From Chitinophagales bacterium (lineage in GTDB: Bacteria > Bacteroidota > Bacteroidia > Chitinophagales > JADIYW01), in contig JAGNZZ010000001.1 of assembly GCA_017984135.1 (NCBI GenBank), positions 72,252 through 119,800 of the forward strand: a DNA stretch of 47,549 bases, read 5' to 3'. The position numbers were made by a program, and so were the translations under genes. Of the stretch, positions 16,296 to 23,851 are shown one piece after another; position 1 is the first letter of the stretch, and each line of letters opens with the position of its first letter. The notes beneath the pieces were generated by a model. The model was not told where the DNA came from. It made no database searches and saw only the letters and a list, made by a program, of their open reading frames with translations.

Positions 16296-16757
16296 TTATT
16301 CTACATTAATTAATTCCACATCAAAAATTAAAACAGTATTGGCCGGAATACTTCCTGCACCATTTTTACCATAGGCTAATGCAGATGGTATGAGTAATTT
16401 AATTTTTCCACCTTTTTTAATTTTAGGAACGCCTTCTTGCCAACCAGCAATGAATTGTTTTAAAAAACCTTTTACTGGTTCGCCACTAGTTTGTTCAAAA
16501 ATTGCATTTGATGTATAATATCCTTTGTAATGTATCGTTAAATAGGAATTTAAGTGTGGCGTTACCGTGCTTCCAGAATCGATAATAGAATAATACAATC
16601 CGCTAGCAGTGGAATCAACCACTAAGCTATCTTTGGCAATATAGTCCAAAAGTATTTTTTTATCGGCGGCAGCTTGATCCACTTTTGATTCTTTTTTACA
16701 AGAAGATAGGCTAATTAAAATTAGAATTGGTAGGAAAAGTAATTTATTTAATCTCAT
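16296..16757 (-). CDS. FKBP-type peptidyl-prolyl isomerase lipoprotein
   Basis: 153 residues. A lipoprotein signal ends LISLSSC with Cys20, so the protein is anchored to a membrane facing the periplasm. The C-terminal FKBP domain (about 60-153) has LTIHYKGYY, a substituted FEQTSGEPV strand, FIAGWQEGVPKIKKGGKIK, IPSALAYGKNGAG and the final IPANTVLIFDVELINV. It should speed proline isomerisation in folding of exported proteins. The gene stands alone between convergent and same-strand neighbours. Confidence 0.92.
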   Translation of the reverse strand: MRLNKLLFLPILILISLSSCKKESKVDQAAADKKILLDYIAKDSLVVDSTASGLYYSIIDSGSTVTPHLNSYLTIHYKGYYTSNAIFEQTSGEPVKGFLKQFIAGWQEGVPKIKKGGKIKLLIPSALAYGKNGAGSIPANTVLIFDVELINVE

Positions 16758-16783
16758 TTTTTTTGAATGTTTATTATTGAATA

Positions 16784-16791
16784 CAAATTTA
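16784..16791 (-). promoter_or_regulatory. -7 box of the FKBP gene
   Basis: Exact TAAATTTG on the minus strand, 26 nt before the ATG; predicted leader about 22 nt. Confidence 0.5.
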
Positions 16792-16828
16792 AGCTTTGCA
16801 ATATTTTCAAAATGTGAAAAAAACTAAA

Positions 16829-18451
16829 TTAAACTTGTAGAACGCCGACATTAAATTTTTCAATAGGAGCATTATTGGCTGCTTCAATGCCTTGAGAAAT
16901 CCATTTTCTGGTTTCTAATGGGTCAATTATTGCATCTACCCAAAGTCGAGCTGCCGCATAATACGCAGAAGTTGTTTTATCGTATTTATCTTTAATTTCT
17001 TTTAATATTTTATTTTTTTCTACTTCAGTTAATTCCGTTCCTTTTGCTTTTATGGCAGATTCTTGTATTTGTAAAATTACTTTAGAAGCTTGTTCGCCAC
17101 CCATTACTGCAATTTTTGCGCTTGGCCAAGCTAACATGAACCGAGGATCATAAGCTTTGCCACACATGGCATAGTTTCCGGCACCATACGAATTTCCGAT
17201 TACAATAGTAAATTTAGGAACGGTTGAATTAGAAACGGCATTTACTAATTTGGCACCATCTTTTATAATTCCACCATTTTCACTTCTACTTCCTACCATA
17301 AATCCGGTAACATCTTGTAAAAAAACTAAAGGAATCTTCTTTTGATTGCATAACATAATAAATCGAGCGGCTTTGTCGGCAGAATCGGAGTAAATGACAC
17401 CGCCAATTTGCACTTCGCCTTTTGCACTCTTTACAACAGAACGTTGATTGGCAACAATGCCAACACTCCATCCATCAATTCGAGCATACGCACATACAAT
17501 GGTTTGACCGTAATCTTCTTTAAATTCTGTATATTCAGAGTGATCAACCATTCGTTTTATGATTTCTTTTACATCATAAGGTTTAGTAGAAGAAAAAATG
17601 CCATAGATATCTTTTTCATTTGCTTTTGGTTTTTTAGCTTTAATTCTGTCAAAACCAGCCTGTTCAAATTTTCCTATTTTACTAACTAAATCTTTAATGG
17701 TATCTAAACACTCTTTATCATCTTTCATTTTATAATCACAAACGCCACTTATGGCAGTTTGTGCCGTAGCACCACCAAGCGTTTCGCTATCTACTGTTTC
17801 GCCAATAGCAGCTTTCACTAAATATGGACCTGCTAAAAAAATACTTCCTGTTCCATCAACAATTATGCTTTCATCACTCATGATTGGAAGATAGGCACCA
17901 CCGGCAACACAGCTTCCCATGATAGCAGCAATTTGTGGTATGCCCATGGAAGACATTTTTGCATTGTTTCTAAATACACGACCAAAATTTTCTTTATCAG
18001 GAAAAATTTCATCTTGCATCGGTAAAAACACGCCGGCACTATCTACTAAATAAATCACCGGCAATCGGTTTTCCATCGCAATTTCTTGTGCACGCAGGTT
18101 TTTTTTACCGGTTATAGGAAACCATGCTCCTGCTTTTACGGTTGCATCATTGGCAACAATCATGCATTGTCTTCCAGCAATATAACCAATGACCACCACG
18201 ACGCCTGCGCTGGGGCAACCACCTTGTTCTGCATACATATCTTCTCCAGCAAAACATCCAATTTCAATAAATTCTGAATTTTTATCTATTAAATAATTGA
18301 TACGTTCTCGTGCTGTCAATTTTCCTTTCTTATGCTCGGAATCTATTTTTTTTTGTCCGCCACCTAAATATATTTTTTGAAGTTTTATTTTTAATTCATC
18401 CACTGCCAAACGCATGGTATCTTCATTCTTGTTGAAATCAATATCTGTCAT
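16829..18451 (-). CDS. Acyl-CoA carboxylase beta (carboxyltransferase) subunit, methylcrotonyl-CoA carboxylase-like
   Basis: 540 residues with both crotonase-like carboxyltransferase halves. The biotin-side oxyanion loop is in MGSCVAGGAYLPIMSDESI (about 185-205). NDATVKAGAWFPITGKKNL and YLVDSAGVFLPMQDEIFPD follow the pattern of the methylcrotonyl-CoA carboxylase subunit (leucine breakdown) more closely than propionyl-CoA carboxylase. The second oxyanion region is GNSYGAGNYAMCGKAYDPR. The substrate is inferred. No biotin-carrying alpha subunit gene is nearby. It has the best promoter in the window (TTTG, 19 nt, TATTTTTA), which ends 4 nt before its ATG. Confidence 0.88.
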   Translation of the reverse strand: MTDIDFNKNEDTMRLAVDELKIKLQKIYLGGGQKKIDSEHKKGKLTARERINYLIDKNSEFIEIGCFAGEDMYAEQGGCPSAGVVVVIGYIAGRQCMIVANDATVKAGAWFPITGKKNLRAQEIAMENRLPVIYLVDSAGVFLPMQDEIFPDKENFGRVFRNNAKMSSMGIPQIAAIMGSCVAGGAYLPIMSDESIIVDGTGSIFLAGPYLVKAAIGETVDSETLGGATAQTAISGVCDYKMKDDKECLDTIKDLVSKIGKFEQAGFDRIKAKKPKANEKDIYGIFSSTKPYDVKEIIKRMVDHSEYTEFKEDYGQTIVCAYARIDGWSVGIVANQRSVVKSAKGEVQIGGVIYSDSADKAARFIMLCNQKKIPLVFLQDVTGFMVGSRSENGGIIKDGAKLVNAVSNSTVPKFTIVIGNSYGAGNYAMCGKAYDPRFMLAWPSAKIAVMGGEQASKVILQIQESAIKAKGTELTEVEKNKILKEIKDKYDKTTSAYYAAARLWVDAIIDPLETRKWISQGIEAANNAPIEKFNVGVLQV

Positions 18452-18455
18452 ATCG

Positions 18456-18486
18456 TAAAAATAAGAAGTTAAACAAGAATAGCAAA
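18456..18486 (-). promoter_or_regulatory. Promoter of the acyl-CoA carboxylase gene (leaderless)
   Basis: On the minus strand: TTTG (18486-18483), 19-nt spacer, TATTTTTA (18463-18456), CGAT, then ATG at 18451. Spacing between the boxes is ideal for the Bacteroidota sigma factor, and the start codon falls at or next to the predicted transcription start. Confidence 0.6.
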
Positions 18487-18530
18487 AGAAAAATACGTAC
18501 GAGTAAAAATTTATTTAACCTTATTTTTAA

Positions 18531-18560
18531 TTTGAAAGAATAATTAATGTTGTATATTTG
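18531..18560 (+). promoter_or_regulatory. Promoter of the SRP RNA gene
   Basis: TTTG at 18531-18534, 18-nt spacer, TATATTTG at 18553-18560. The RNA's closing helix begins at 18566, so transcription starts about 4-6 nt after the box. This calibrates the other promoters in the window. Confidence 0.75.
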
Positions 18561-18562
18561 CA

Positions 18563-18666
18563 GTCGGGCAAGTCTTATACGACCAGCTCCTGACAAATCC
18601 TCCAGGGTCGGAAGGCAGCAAAGGTAGTTGGTTGAGCGGTGCGCTGTAAGTAACTTGCCTTTTTTT
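18563..18666 (+). ncRNA. ffs: Signal recognition particle RNA (small bacterial 4.5S type)
   Basis: An RNA of about 100 nt. The closing helix pairs GGCAAGT (18567-18573) with ACTTGCC (18653-18659). The apical part has the conserved SRP domain IV features: GGTC-GGAA-GGC tetraloop region (about 18605-18614) with the GCAGCAAAGGTAG asymmetric loop (18614-18626) opposite CCTCCAG. The T run after the last helix (18660-18666) serves as terminator. It binds Ffh and works with FtsY (1171). The exact 5' end is inferred from the promoter. Confidence 0.93.
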
Positions 18667-18725
18667 ATTTTCTTTTTTCAAAGAGATAAAACAAAAAAAT
18701 CAGTTTATTTTCATTTTATATAAAA

Positions 18726-18748
18726 AAGCTCTGATAAAATCAGAGCTT
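18726..18748 (-). terminator. Terminator of fbaB
   Basis: Perfect 10-bp stem AAGCTCTGAT/ATCAGAGCTT with loop of 3 nt (18736-18738). On the minus strand it is followed by a T run, just downstream of the fbaB stop. Confidence 0.85.
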
Positions 18749-18770
18749 AAGGTTTAATTTTTGATTTTAT

Positions 18771-19826
18771 TTAGGCAATAGAAACAGAATTGTCTAAATA
18801 TACATCTTGGATAGCATTTAATAATTGAATACCTTCTTTCATATCTTTTTGGAAAGCCTTACGACCAGAGATTAATCCCATTCCGCCGGCGCGTTTGTTC
18901 ACGATGGTAGTTTCAATGGCTTCTGCTAAGTCGGTTTGTCCTTTGCTTTCTCCACCTGAGTTGATTAATCCGGCTCTACCCATATAGCAATTGGCTACTT
19001 GGTAACGTGTTAAATCAATTGGATGATCTGTAGTTAAATCAGAATATACTTTTGAATGCGTTTTTCCAAATTTAAGTGCATTGTAACCACCATTTAAGGT
19101 TGGTAATTTTTGTTTGATAATATCTGCTTGAATCGTAACACCTAAGTGATTGGCTTGAGAAGATAAATCGGTAGAAGTGTGATAATCGACGCCATCTTTT
19201 TTAAATTCATTATTTCGTGTATAACACCATAATATTGTTGCCATACCTAATTCGTGTGCATATTCAAAGGCTTTTGCCACTTCTACAATTTGTCGTTTTG
19301 ATTCTGCTGAACCAAAATAAATAGTAGCACCAACGGCAACAGCACCCATATTCCAAGCATCTTTTATAGTGCCAAACATAATTTGGTCAAATGAATTAGG
19401 ATACGACAAAAATTCATTGTGATTGATTTTAACAATAAAAGGAATTTTATGAGCATATTTTCTAGCAACAGAACCTAAAACACCATAAGTAGATGCTACG
19501 GCATTGCAACCACCTTCTAAGGCTAATTTTACGATGTTTTCTGAGTCAAAATAAATTGGGTTAGGAGCAAAGCTGGCGCCAGCACTGTGTTCAATACCTT
19601 GATCAACGGGTAAAATGGAAACATAACCAGTATTGGCTAAACGACCGTTTCCAAATAATTGTTGCAAACTGCGTAACACTTGAGGATTGCGATTGCTTTG
19701 AATAAATATTTTATCTACAAAATCATTACTGGGTAAATGTAATAACGATTTGTCAATGGTTTTAGAAGTATGTTCCAATAAATATTGTGCTCTTTCTTCG
19801 CCTAATAAGTCTATATATTTGCTCAT
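18771..19826 (-). CDS. fbaB: Class I fructose-bisphosphate aldolase (FbaB/DhnA type)
   Basis: Cleaves fructose-1,6-bisphosphate in glycolysis, or forms it in gluconeogenesis, by a Schiff base. The 351-residue protein shows the bacterial/archaeal class I pattern: [15 protein letters not shown] (about 68-82), [36 protein letters not shown] (about 165-180), [10 protein letters not shown] with a likely catalytic Lys near 237, and [12 protein letters not shown] (phosphate binding). It has its own promoter (TATCTTTG, 18 nt before the ATG) and terminator. Confidence 0.93.
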   Translation of the reverse strand: MSKYIDLLGEERAQYLLEHTSKTIDKSLLHLPSNDFVDKIFIQSNRNPQVLRSLQQLFGNGRLANTGYVSILPVDQGIEHSAGASFAPNPIYFDSENIVKLALEGGCNAVASTYGVLGSVARKYAHKIPFIVKINHNEFLSYPNSFDQIMFGTIKDAWNMGAVAVGATIYFGSAESKRQIVEVAKAFEYAHELGMATILWCYTRNNEFKKDGVDYHTSTDLSSQANHLGVTIQADIIKQKLPTLNGGYNALKFGKTHSKVYSDLTTDHPIDLTRYQVANCYMGRAGLINSGGESKGQTDLAEAIETTIVNKRAGGMGLISGRKAFQKDMKEGIQLLNAIQDVYLDNSVSIA

Positions 19827-19844
19827 TTCCTAATTTTTTGAGTG

Positions 19845-19852
19845 CAAAGATA
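19845..19852 (-). promoter_or_regulatory. -7 box of fbaB
   Basis: Exact TATCTTTG on the minus strand; predicted leader about 14 nt, ending in AATTAGGAA before the ATG. Confidence 0.5.
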
Positions 19853-19892
19853 AGAAATACTCATAAGTGAATAGCAGTAAATGCTAAGTTTT

Positions 19893-20651
19893 TTAGGTTT
19901 TGTTAATTTTTTCGAGTAATTGTTGAAAATAGGTAGGTGCTTCTATGATTTTACTTCCATACCATGAAAAATATTCTCCATCTGCAAGAATAATTTTAGC
20001 CTGTGGCAATTGTTCTTGAATTTCTTTAAAATGTTTCTCCGAAAATGGATATGGTTCAGTGGAAAGCAGCACTAATTGGCATTTTTGAAAATAACTCGTT
20101 TGCAAGTTTTGAATAATTGGATATCGAGTTTGATGTGCGAATAAATTATTTAATCCCATTTGAGTGAGCATATCATGGATGAAAGTATCTTTTCCAACAG
20201 TCATATACGGATTTTTCCAAATGAGATAAAGTGCGTTTAAATTTGAATGTATAATATTGTTCTTTAATTGTTCAAAATTTAGTTTTGTTTCAATAATAAT
20301 TTTATGTGCTCTTTCTAATGTATTGGTCAATTTTCCAATTTTTACTATCATTTTATAATTATCTTCCAAAGAAGCGACATCAAATACGATGACTTTAAAC
20401 GATTTCTTTAATTCTAGAATCTGCTCTTTTATATTTTCTTCTTTAGAAACAAAAATAATATCTGGTTGTAGTGTTTTTATTTTATTGAGGTCGATGTTTT
20501 TTGTACCACCAATAATGGGAATTTTTTTAATTTTTTCTGCTGGATGAATACAAAATTTAGTTCTGCCTACTATATTATTTTCCAAACCTAAATCACAAAG
20601 TAATAAGGTGATGGATGGCACTAATGAAATTATTTTTTGTGAGTGTAGCAT
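19893..20651 (-). CDS. Helical-backbone metal receptor-like protein (BtuF/TroA fold)
   Basis: 252 residues from ATG 20651 (MLHSQKIISLVPSIT). The fold is that of periplasmic vitamin B12 and iron-chelate receptors: SLVPSITLLLCDLGLENNIVG at the N-terminus (conserved Pro-Ser), IGGTKNIDLNKIKTLQPD near 62, and a C-terminal domain with TVGKDTFIHDMLTQMGLNNLF. No signal peptide or lipobox is present, unlike true binding proteins, and no permease or ATPase gene is next to it. A cytoplasmic sensor or odd binding role is possible. ATG 20666 would add five residues, but a TAAATTTG box lies between the two ATGs. Confidence 0.7.
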   Translation of the reverse strand: MLHSQKIISLVPSITLLLCDLGLENNIVGRTKFCIHPAEKIKKIPIIGGTKNIDLNKIKTLQPDIIFVSKEENIKEQILELKKSFKVIVFDVASLEDNYKMIVKIGKLTNTLERAHKIIIETKLNFEQLKNNIIHSNLNALYLIWKNPYMTVGKDTFIHDMLTQMGLNNLFAHQTRYPIIQNLQTSYFQKCQLVLLSTEPYPFSEKHFKEIQEQLPQAKIILADGEYFSWYGSKIIEAPTYFQQLLEKINKT

Positions 20652-20654
20652 TTT

Positions 20655-20662
20655 CAAATTTA
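20655..20662 (-). promoter_or_regulatory. -7 box deciding the start of the metal-receptor gene
   Basis: Exact TAAATTTG on the minus strand, followed by AAA and ATG 20651. It falls downstream of the alternative ATG 20666. Confidence 0.45.
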
Positions 20663-20762
20663 CCATTTACTCATTTATAATTCCATTTAAACATTAAAAA
20701 ATCGAAGTTTATTATTTAAAAACAACTTTACAGTATCAAATAACTTTTTAAATAATAAAACT

Positions 20763-21359
20763 ATGAAAAACTTAACATTAATCTTAGTCGCTGTTGTCAT
20801 GATGATGATGGCTTCTTGCAAAAAAGAGGATGCAATTATTGTACGACAAATCGAAACCATTAGAGATACCATTATTAAAAAGGACTCTGTTATTGTAAAT
20901 GGTGCAGATGTGGTTTATTCAGATTGGTTGTCGCCCAAAGCAGAAACACCTGGTGGTGGTATTGGTGGTGGTGGAACAACTGGCGGAAGTGGTGGTGGTT
21001 CATCAACACCAACTGGTATTCGTACGTTTACCGTTTCAGCGCCTAAAATTAGTCAAGAAATTTTAGATAAAGGTGTCGTATTAGCCTATTGTAGATTGTA
21101 TAATGATAACAATTTAACGCGTAAATTAGCTACTACAACAATTGAAGATGGTTATTTATGTGTTTGGGATTATGCACTTTCAAAAGGTAGTGTGCAATTT
21201 ATCCAAACATCTGGAAATCCTAAAGGTATTCCGGCAATAAGCAGTAACCATAAATTTAGATATGTAATTATTCCATCCGTAAGACATGTACGTTTGAGCA
21301 AACCGATTACTCAAATGAGTTATGATGAAGTTTGTACGTTATTTAATATTCCTAAATAA
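20763..21359 (+). CDS. Lipoprotein with Gly-rich linker, unknown function
   Basis: 198 residues. The lipobox MMASC places the lipidated Cys at residue 19. It is followed by a charged, probably coiled segment (IVRQIETIRDTIIKKDSV, 25-42), a low-complexity Gly/Thr/Ser linker (about 61-85) and a globular C-terminal domain of about 110 residues ending RYVIIPSVRHVRL and MSYDEVCTLFNIPK. I know similar C-terminal domains from other Bacteroidota surface lipoproteins, but no function. It is a stand-alone gene with a strong terminator. Confidence 0.75.
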   Translation: MKNLTLILVAVVMMMMASCKKEDAIIVRQIETIRDTIIKKDSVIVNGADVVYSDWLSPKAETPGGGIGGGGTTGGSGGGSSTPTGIRTFTVSAPKISQEILDKGVVLAYCRLYNDNNLTRKLATTTIEDGYLCVWDYALSKGSVQFIQTSGNPKGIPAISSNHKFRYVIIPSVRHVRLSKPITQMSYDEVCTLFNIPK

Positions 21360-21381
21360 TTTTAAACATTCTTGATTACCT

Positions 21382-21410
21382 AAAATGCTGTTCATTGAAC
21401 AGCATTTTTT
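21382..21410. terminator. Bidirectional terminator between convergent genes
   Basis: Perfect 12-bp stem AAAATGCTGTTC/GAACAGCATTTT with loop ATT. T runs are present on both sides, so it can stop both the lipoprotein gene (plus) and the cysteine synthase-like gene (minus). Confidence 0.88.
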
Positions 21411-21427
21411 ATTTTTTATAATTAAGA

Positions 21428-22411
21428 TTATAAAAATCCTTTTTCGCGCATCCAATCGTCATTAAAGAATTTGCCTACATAACGAGAGCCGTGGTCGTGT
21501 AAGATAACTACCACTAAATCATCTTTAGTAAATGGAAATTTTTCATGTATTTGAAGTACGCCTTGAATGGCAGAACCGGCAGAATTTCCGGCAAAAATGC
21601 CTTCTTCTTTAGTTAATCTACGTTGCATGAGCGCAGCATCTTTGTCGGTTACTTTTTCTATATAGTCTATTAAGCTGAAATCATAATTTTGTGGAATAAT
21701 ATCTTCACCAATGCCTTCGGTAATGTAGCTATGAATTTCTTTTGGATCAAAGGTGCCCGTTTCGTGAAATTGTTTTAAAATGGAACCATAGGTATCAATT
21801 CCATACGTTTTGATATTTTTATTTTGTTCTTTTAAATATTTGGATGTTCCGGTTACCGTTCCACCAGTGCCAATGCCAACTACAAAATGTGTTATTTTTC
21901 CATCTGTTTGATTCCAAATTTCAGGTCCAGTGCTTTCGTAATGTGCTTGTCGGTTTGAAAGGTTATCGTATTGGTTTAGCCAAACTGAATTGGGAATTTC
22001 TTTGGATAATTTCTTTGCAACGGAATAATAAGAACGTTCGTCGTCGGCATCAACGTTGGTCGGGCATACAATTACTTCCGCACCAAAAGCACGCAACATA
22101 TCAAATTTTTCTTTTGATTGTTTATCCGTTGTGGTGAAGATACATTTATAGCCTTTGATGCAAGCTGCCATTGCCAAACCCATTCCTGTATTACCGGAAG
22201 TACATTCTATAATGGTGCCGTTTGGTTTCAATCGTCCATCATTTTCTGCATCTTCAATCATTTTTACAGCCATTCTATCTTTGATAGAATTTCCAGGATT
22301 AAAAGATTCTATTTTTACACAGATAGTTGCTGGAATATGTGCTGTAATTTTATTTAAGCGTACAATAGGTGTGTTGCCGATAGTTTGTAATATATTGTCA
22401 AAAATTTGCAT
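21428..22411 (-). CDS. PLP-dependent cysteine synthase / cystathionine beta-synthase family
   Basis: 327 residues. PLP lysine K44 in NPGNSIKDRMA, phosphate/substrate loop TSGNTGMGLA (about 70-79), and glycine loop GIGTGGTVTG (about 175-184). The middle (DKQSKEKFDMLRAFGAEV) is closer to cystathionine beta-synthase than to classical CysK. There is no C-terminal CBS regulatory pair. It uses serine or O-acetylserine to make cystathionine or cysteine; which one is not clear. A TATCTTTG box ends 5 nt before the ATG. An Lrp-family regulator gene lies 45 nt upstream on the same strand and may control it. Confidence 0.85.
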   Translation of the reverse strand: MQIFDNILQTIGNTPIVRLNKITAHIPATICVKIESFNPGNSIKDRMAVKMIEDAENDGRLKPNGTIIECTSGNTGMGLAMAACIKGYKCIFTTTDKQSKEKFDMLRAFGAEVIVCPTNVDADDERSYYSVAKKLSKEIPNSVWLNQYDNLSNRQAHYESTGPEIWNQTDGKITHFVVGIGTGGTVTGTSKYLKEQNKNIKTYGIDTYGSILKQFHETGTFDPKEIHSYITEGIGEDIIPQNYDFSLIDYIEKVTDKDAALMQRRLTKEEGIFAGNSAGSAIQGVLQIHEKFPFTKDDLVVVILHDHGSRYVGKFFNDDWMREKGFL

Positions 22412-22416
22412 TGTAA

Positions 22417-22424
22417 CAAAGATA
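22417..22424 (-). promoter_or_regulatory. -7 box of the cysteine synthase-like gene (leaderless start)
   Basis: Exact TATCTTTG on the minus strand, 5 nt before the ATG. It lies in the 45-nt gap after the lrp-like gene, so the synthase may be transcribed on its own. Confidence 0.5.
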
Positions 22425-22456
22425 GTAAAATTTGATGAAGTGAAATTAAATTGAGA

Positions 22457-22918
22457 TTAAACCTCGAAGTCTAATGGACGATTGATGTTTTCTTGTAATG
22501 ATATCATCGTTTCTGTTCGAGTTATTTCTGGAATATTTTGAATTTTTTCCATTAATATTTTTCTAAGATGTTCGGTGTCTTTGCAAATCAATTTTAAGAA
22601 CATAGAATAATTTCCAGTGGTATAATGCAAATCCACAATTTCAGGTATTTTTTCCAATGCTTTGGCTACTTCATCATACTGCGAACTTTTGCTGAGATAA
22701 ATGCCAAGAAACGCCGTAATATCATAACCTATTTTATGATGATTGAGTTGAAGATTAAAGCTTTTTATGATGCCCAAATCTTCCATTTTTTTCATACGAA
22801 CGTGTACTGTTCCATTAGAAACAAATAAAGTTTTAGCAATTTCTGAAAAAGGTGTTTTCGCATCCTTCATCAAGATGGTCAAAATTTTTAAGTCAATATC
22901 GTCTAATTGGTTAGTCAA
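22457..22918 (-). CDS. Lrp/AsnC family transcriptional regulator
   Basis: 153 residues: N-terminal winged helix-turn-helix (LDDIDLKILTILMKDAKTPF, then SEIAKTLFVSNGTVHVRMKK, about 26-46) and C-terminal RAM ligand-binding domain (about 68-145) with VDLHYTTGNYSMFLKLIC. These proteins form octamers that sense amino acids. The start is TTG 22918; an in-frame stop lies just upstream and no earlier ATG exists. The next gene downstream makes cysteine or cystathionine, so a sulfur amino acid effector is plausible but unproven. An imperfect dyad lies 31-56 nt upstream. Confidence 0.9.
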   Translation of the reverse strand: MTNQLDDIDLKILTILMKDAKTPFSEIAKTLFVSNGTVHVRMKKMEDLGIIKSFNLQLNHHKIGYDITAFLGIYLSKSSQYDEVAKALEKIPEIVDLHYTTGNYSMFLKLICKDTEHLRKILMEKIQNIPEITRTETMISLQENINRPLDFEV

Positions 22919-22948
22919 TGCTTATTTTAATGTTTTATCGTTATTGGA

Positions 22949-22974
22949 CAATAACTATTAGACAATAGTCATTG
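22949..22974. promoter_or_regulatory. Imperfect dyad upstream of the lrp-like gene, possible operator
   Basis: CAATAACTATT and AATAGTCATTG form 11-bp arms with one mismatch around AGAC. GACAATA also occurs twice in the same direction. Lrp/AsnC proteins often bind such sites before their own gene; here this is inference. Confidence 0.35.
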
Positions 22975-23027
22975 GTTCTAAGTTTAATAAATCTGAATTC
23001 TTAAATCTCATTTTTCATTTCTCATTT

Positions 23028-23792
23028 TTATTTGAGCCATTCTTTCACAAACAATACAAAAATATATAAATCATCGTAAAAATAACGTTTAAAAGTTCTT
23101 TTCGGTTCAGATAAAAATCGATGCATCCATTCTAAACCAATTTTTTGCATCCAAATAGGAGCTCTATTTTTTAGTCCGGTATAAAATTCATAGGATGCAC
23201 CTAAGTTAAAGAATACAGGTGTTTTGAGTTGATTTTCTTTAATTTTTTGAAGAAGATTGATGATTAATAATTCTTGTTTTGGATAGCGCAATCCTAAAAA
23301 TATAAAATCAGGTAGATGGTTTGAAATAAGAGGAAGAATATTTTGTGCTTCTTTTTCAATTTCGTTGGAAGTTGCTTCAAAAAATGGTGGAATGTAAAAT
23401 TGTGCACTTGGATATTCTTGTTCTAATTTTTGTTGAACATTTTCATTAGGAACAATCATCAATATTTTTTTTTGATGCTGCATGCTAGCTTTCCATATAA
23501 GAGGAAATAAATCGCTGCCGGCCAATCGTTTTTTTAGCGGTTTTCGTAGTAGTTTTGAAAACCATATAATTGGTGCGCCATCTGGTAAAATAAATCGTGC
23601 GTGTTGAAACGTATTTAATAATGTTTTATTGTGGTTAAGGTGAACGGTTAAATCTACGTTTGGCGTAATTACAATTGGCAATTTCCCATTTGGTGTTTCA
23701 TCCTGAATTAAAGAATGAAGGATAGCCTCAAAATTATCTGCTGCTACAAAATCTAAATTAAAAATATGTCGTCTTTCAATTTTCAATGACAT
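23028..23792 (-). CDS. WecG/TagA/CpsF family glycosyltransferase
   Basis: 254 residues, no membrane helix. It has the GT26 features: VITPNVDLTVHLNHNKTL (about 41-58), a conserved ILPDGAPIIWFSKLL (about 68-82), RLAGSDLFP, and the late IFLGLRYPKQELLI with a PE-like pair. Enzymes of this family add N-acetylmannosaminuronate or a related sugar to a polyprenyl-linked glycan during capsule, teichoic acid or common antigen synthesis. The C-terminal WMQKIGLEWMHRFLSEP is also standard. It follows a sulfotransferase gene on the same strand by 59 nt, suggesting work on the same surface glycan. Confidence 0.88.
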   Translation of the reverse strand: MSLKIERRHIFNLDFVAADNFEAILHSLIQDETPNGKLPIVITPNVDLTVHLNHNKTLLNTFQHARFILPDGAPIIWFSKLLRKPLKKRLAGSDLFPLIWKASMQHQKKILMIVPNENVQQKLEQEYPSAQFYIPPFFEATSNEIEKEAQNILPLISNHLPDFIFLGLRYPKQELLIINLLQKIKENQLKTPVFFNLGASYEFYTGLKNRAPIWMQKIGLEWMHRFLSEPKRTFKRYFYDDLYIFVLFVKEWLK

Positions 23793-23851
23793 TTTTTAGT
23801 TGTTTATTTAAAGTTTACAATATAAATTATCACATTACCAATCGCTCTTTA

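Noticed and set aside
21844-22137. Long antisense frames inside the cysteine synthase-like gene and similar frames elsewhere
   Set aside because: They mirror conserved genes on the other strand and have no protein family features or upstream signals.
22980-23027. CTCATTTTT repeats before the WecG-type gene as a regulatory array
   Set aside because: Low-complexity T-rich repeat, only two copies, lying downstream of the minus-strand WecG-type gene.
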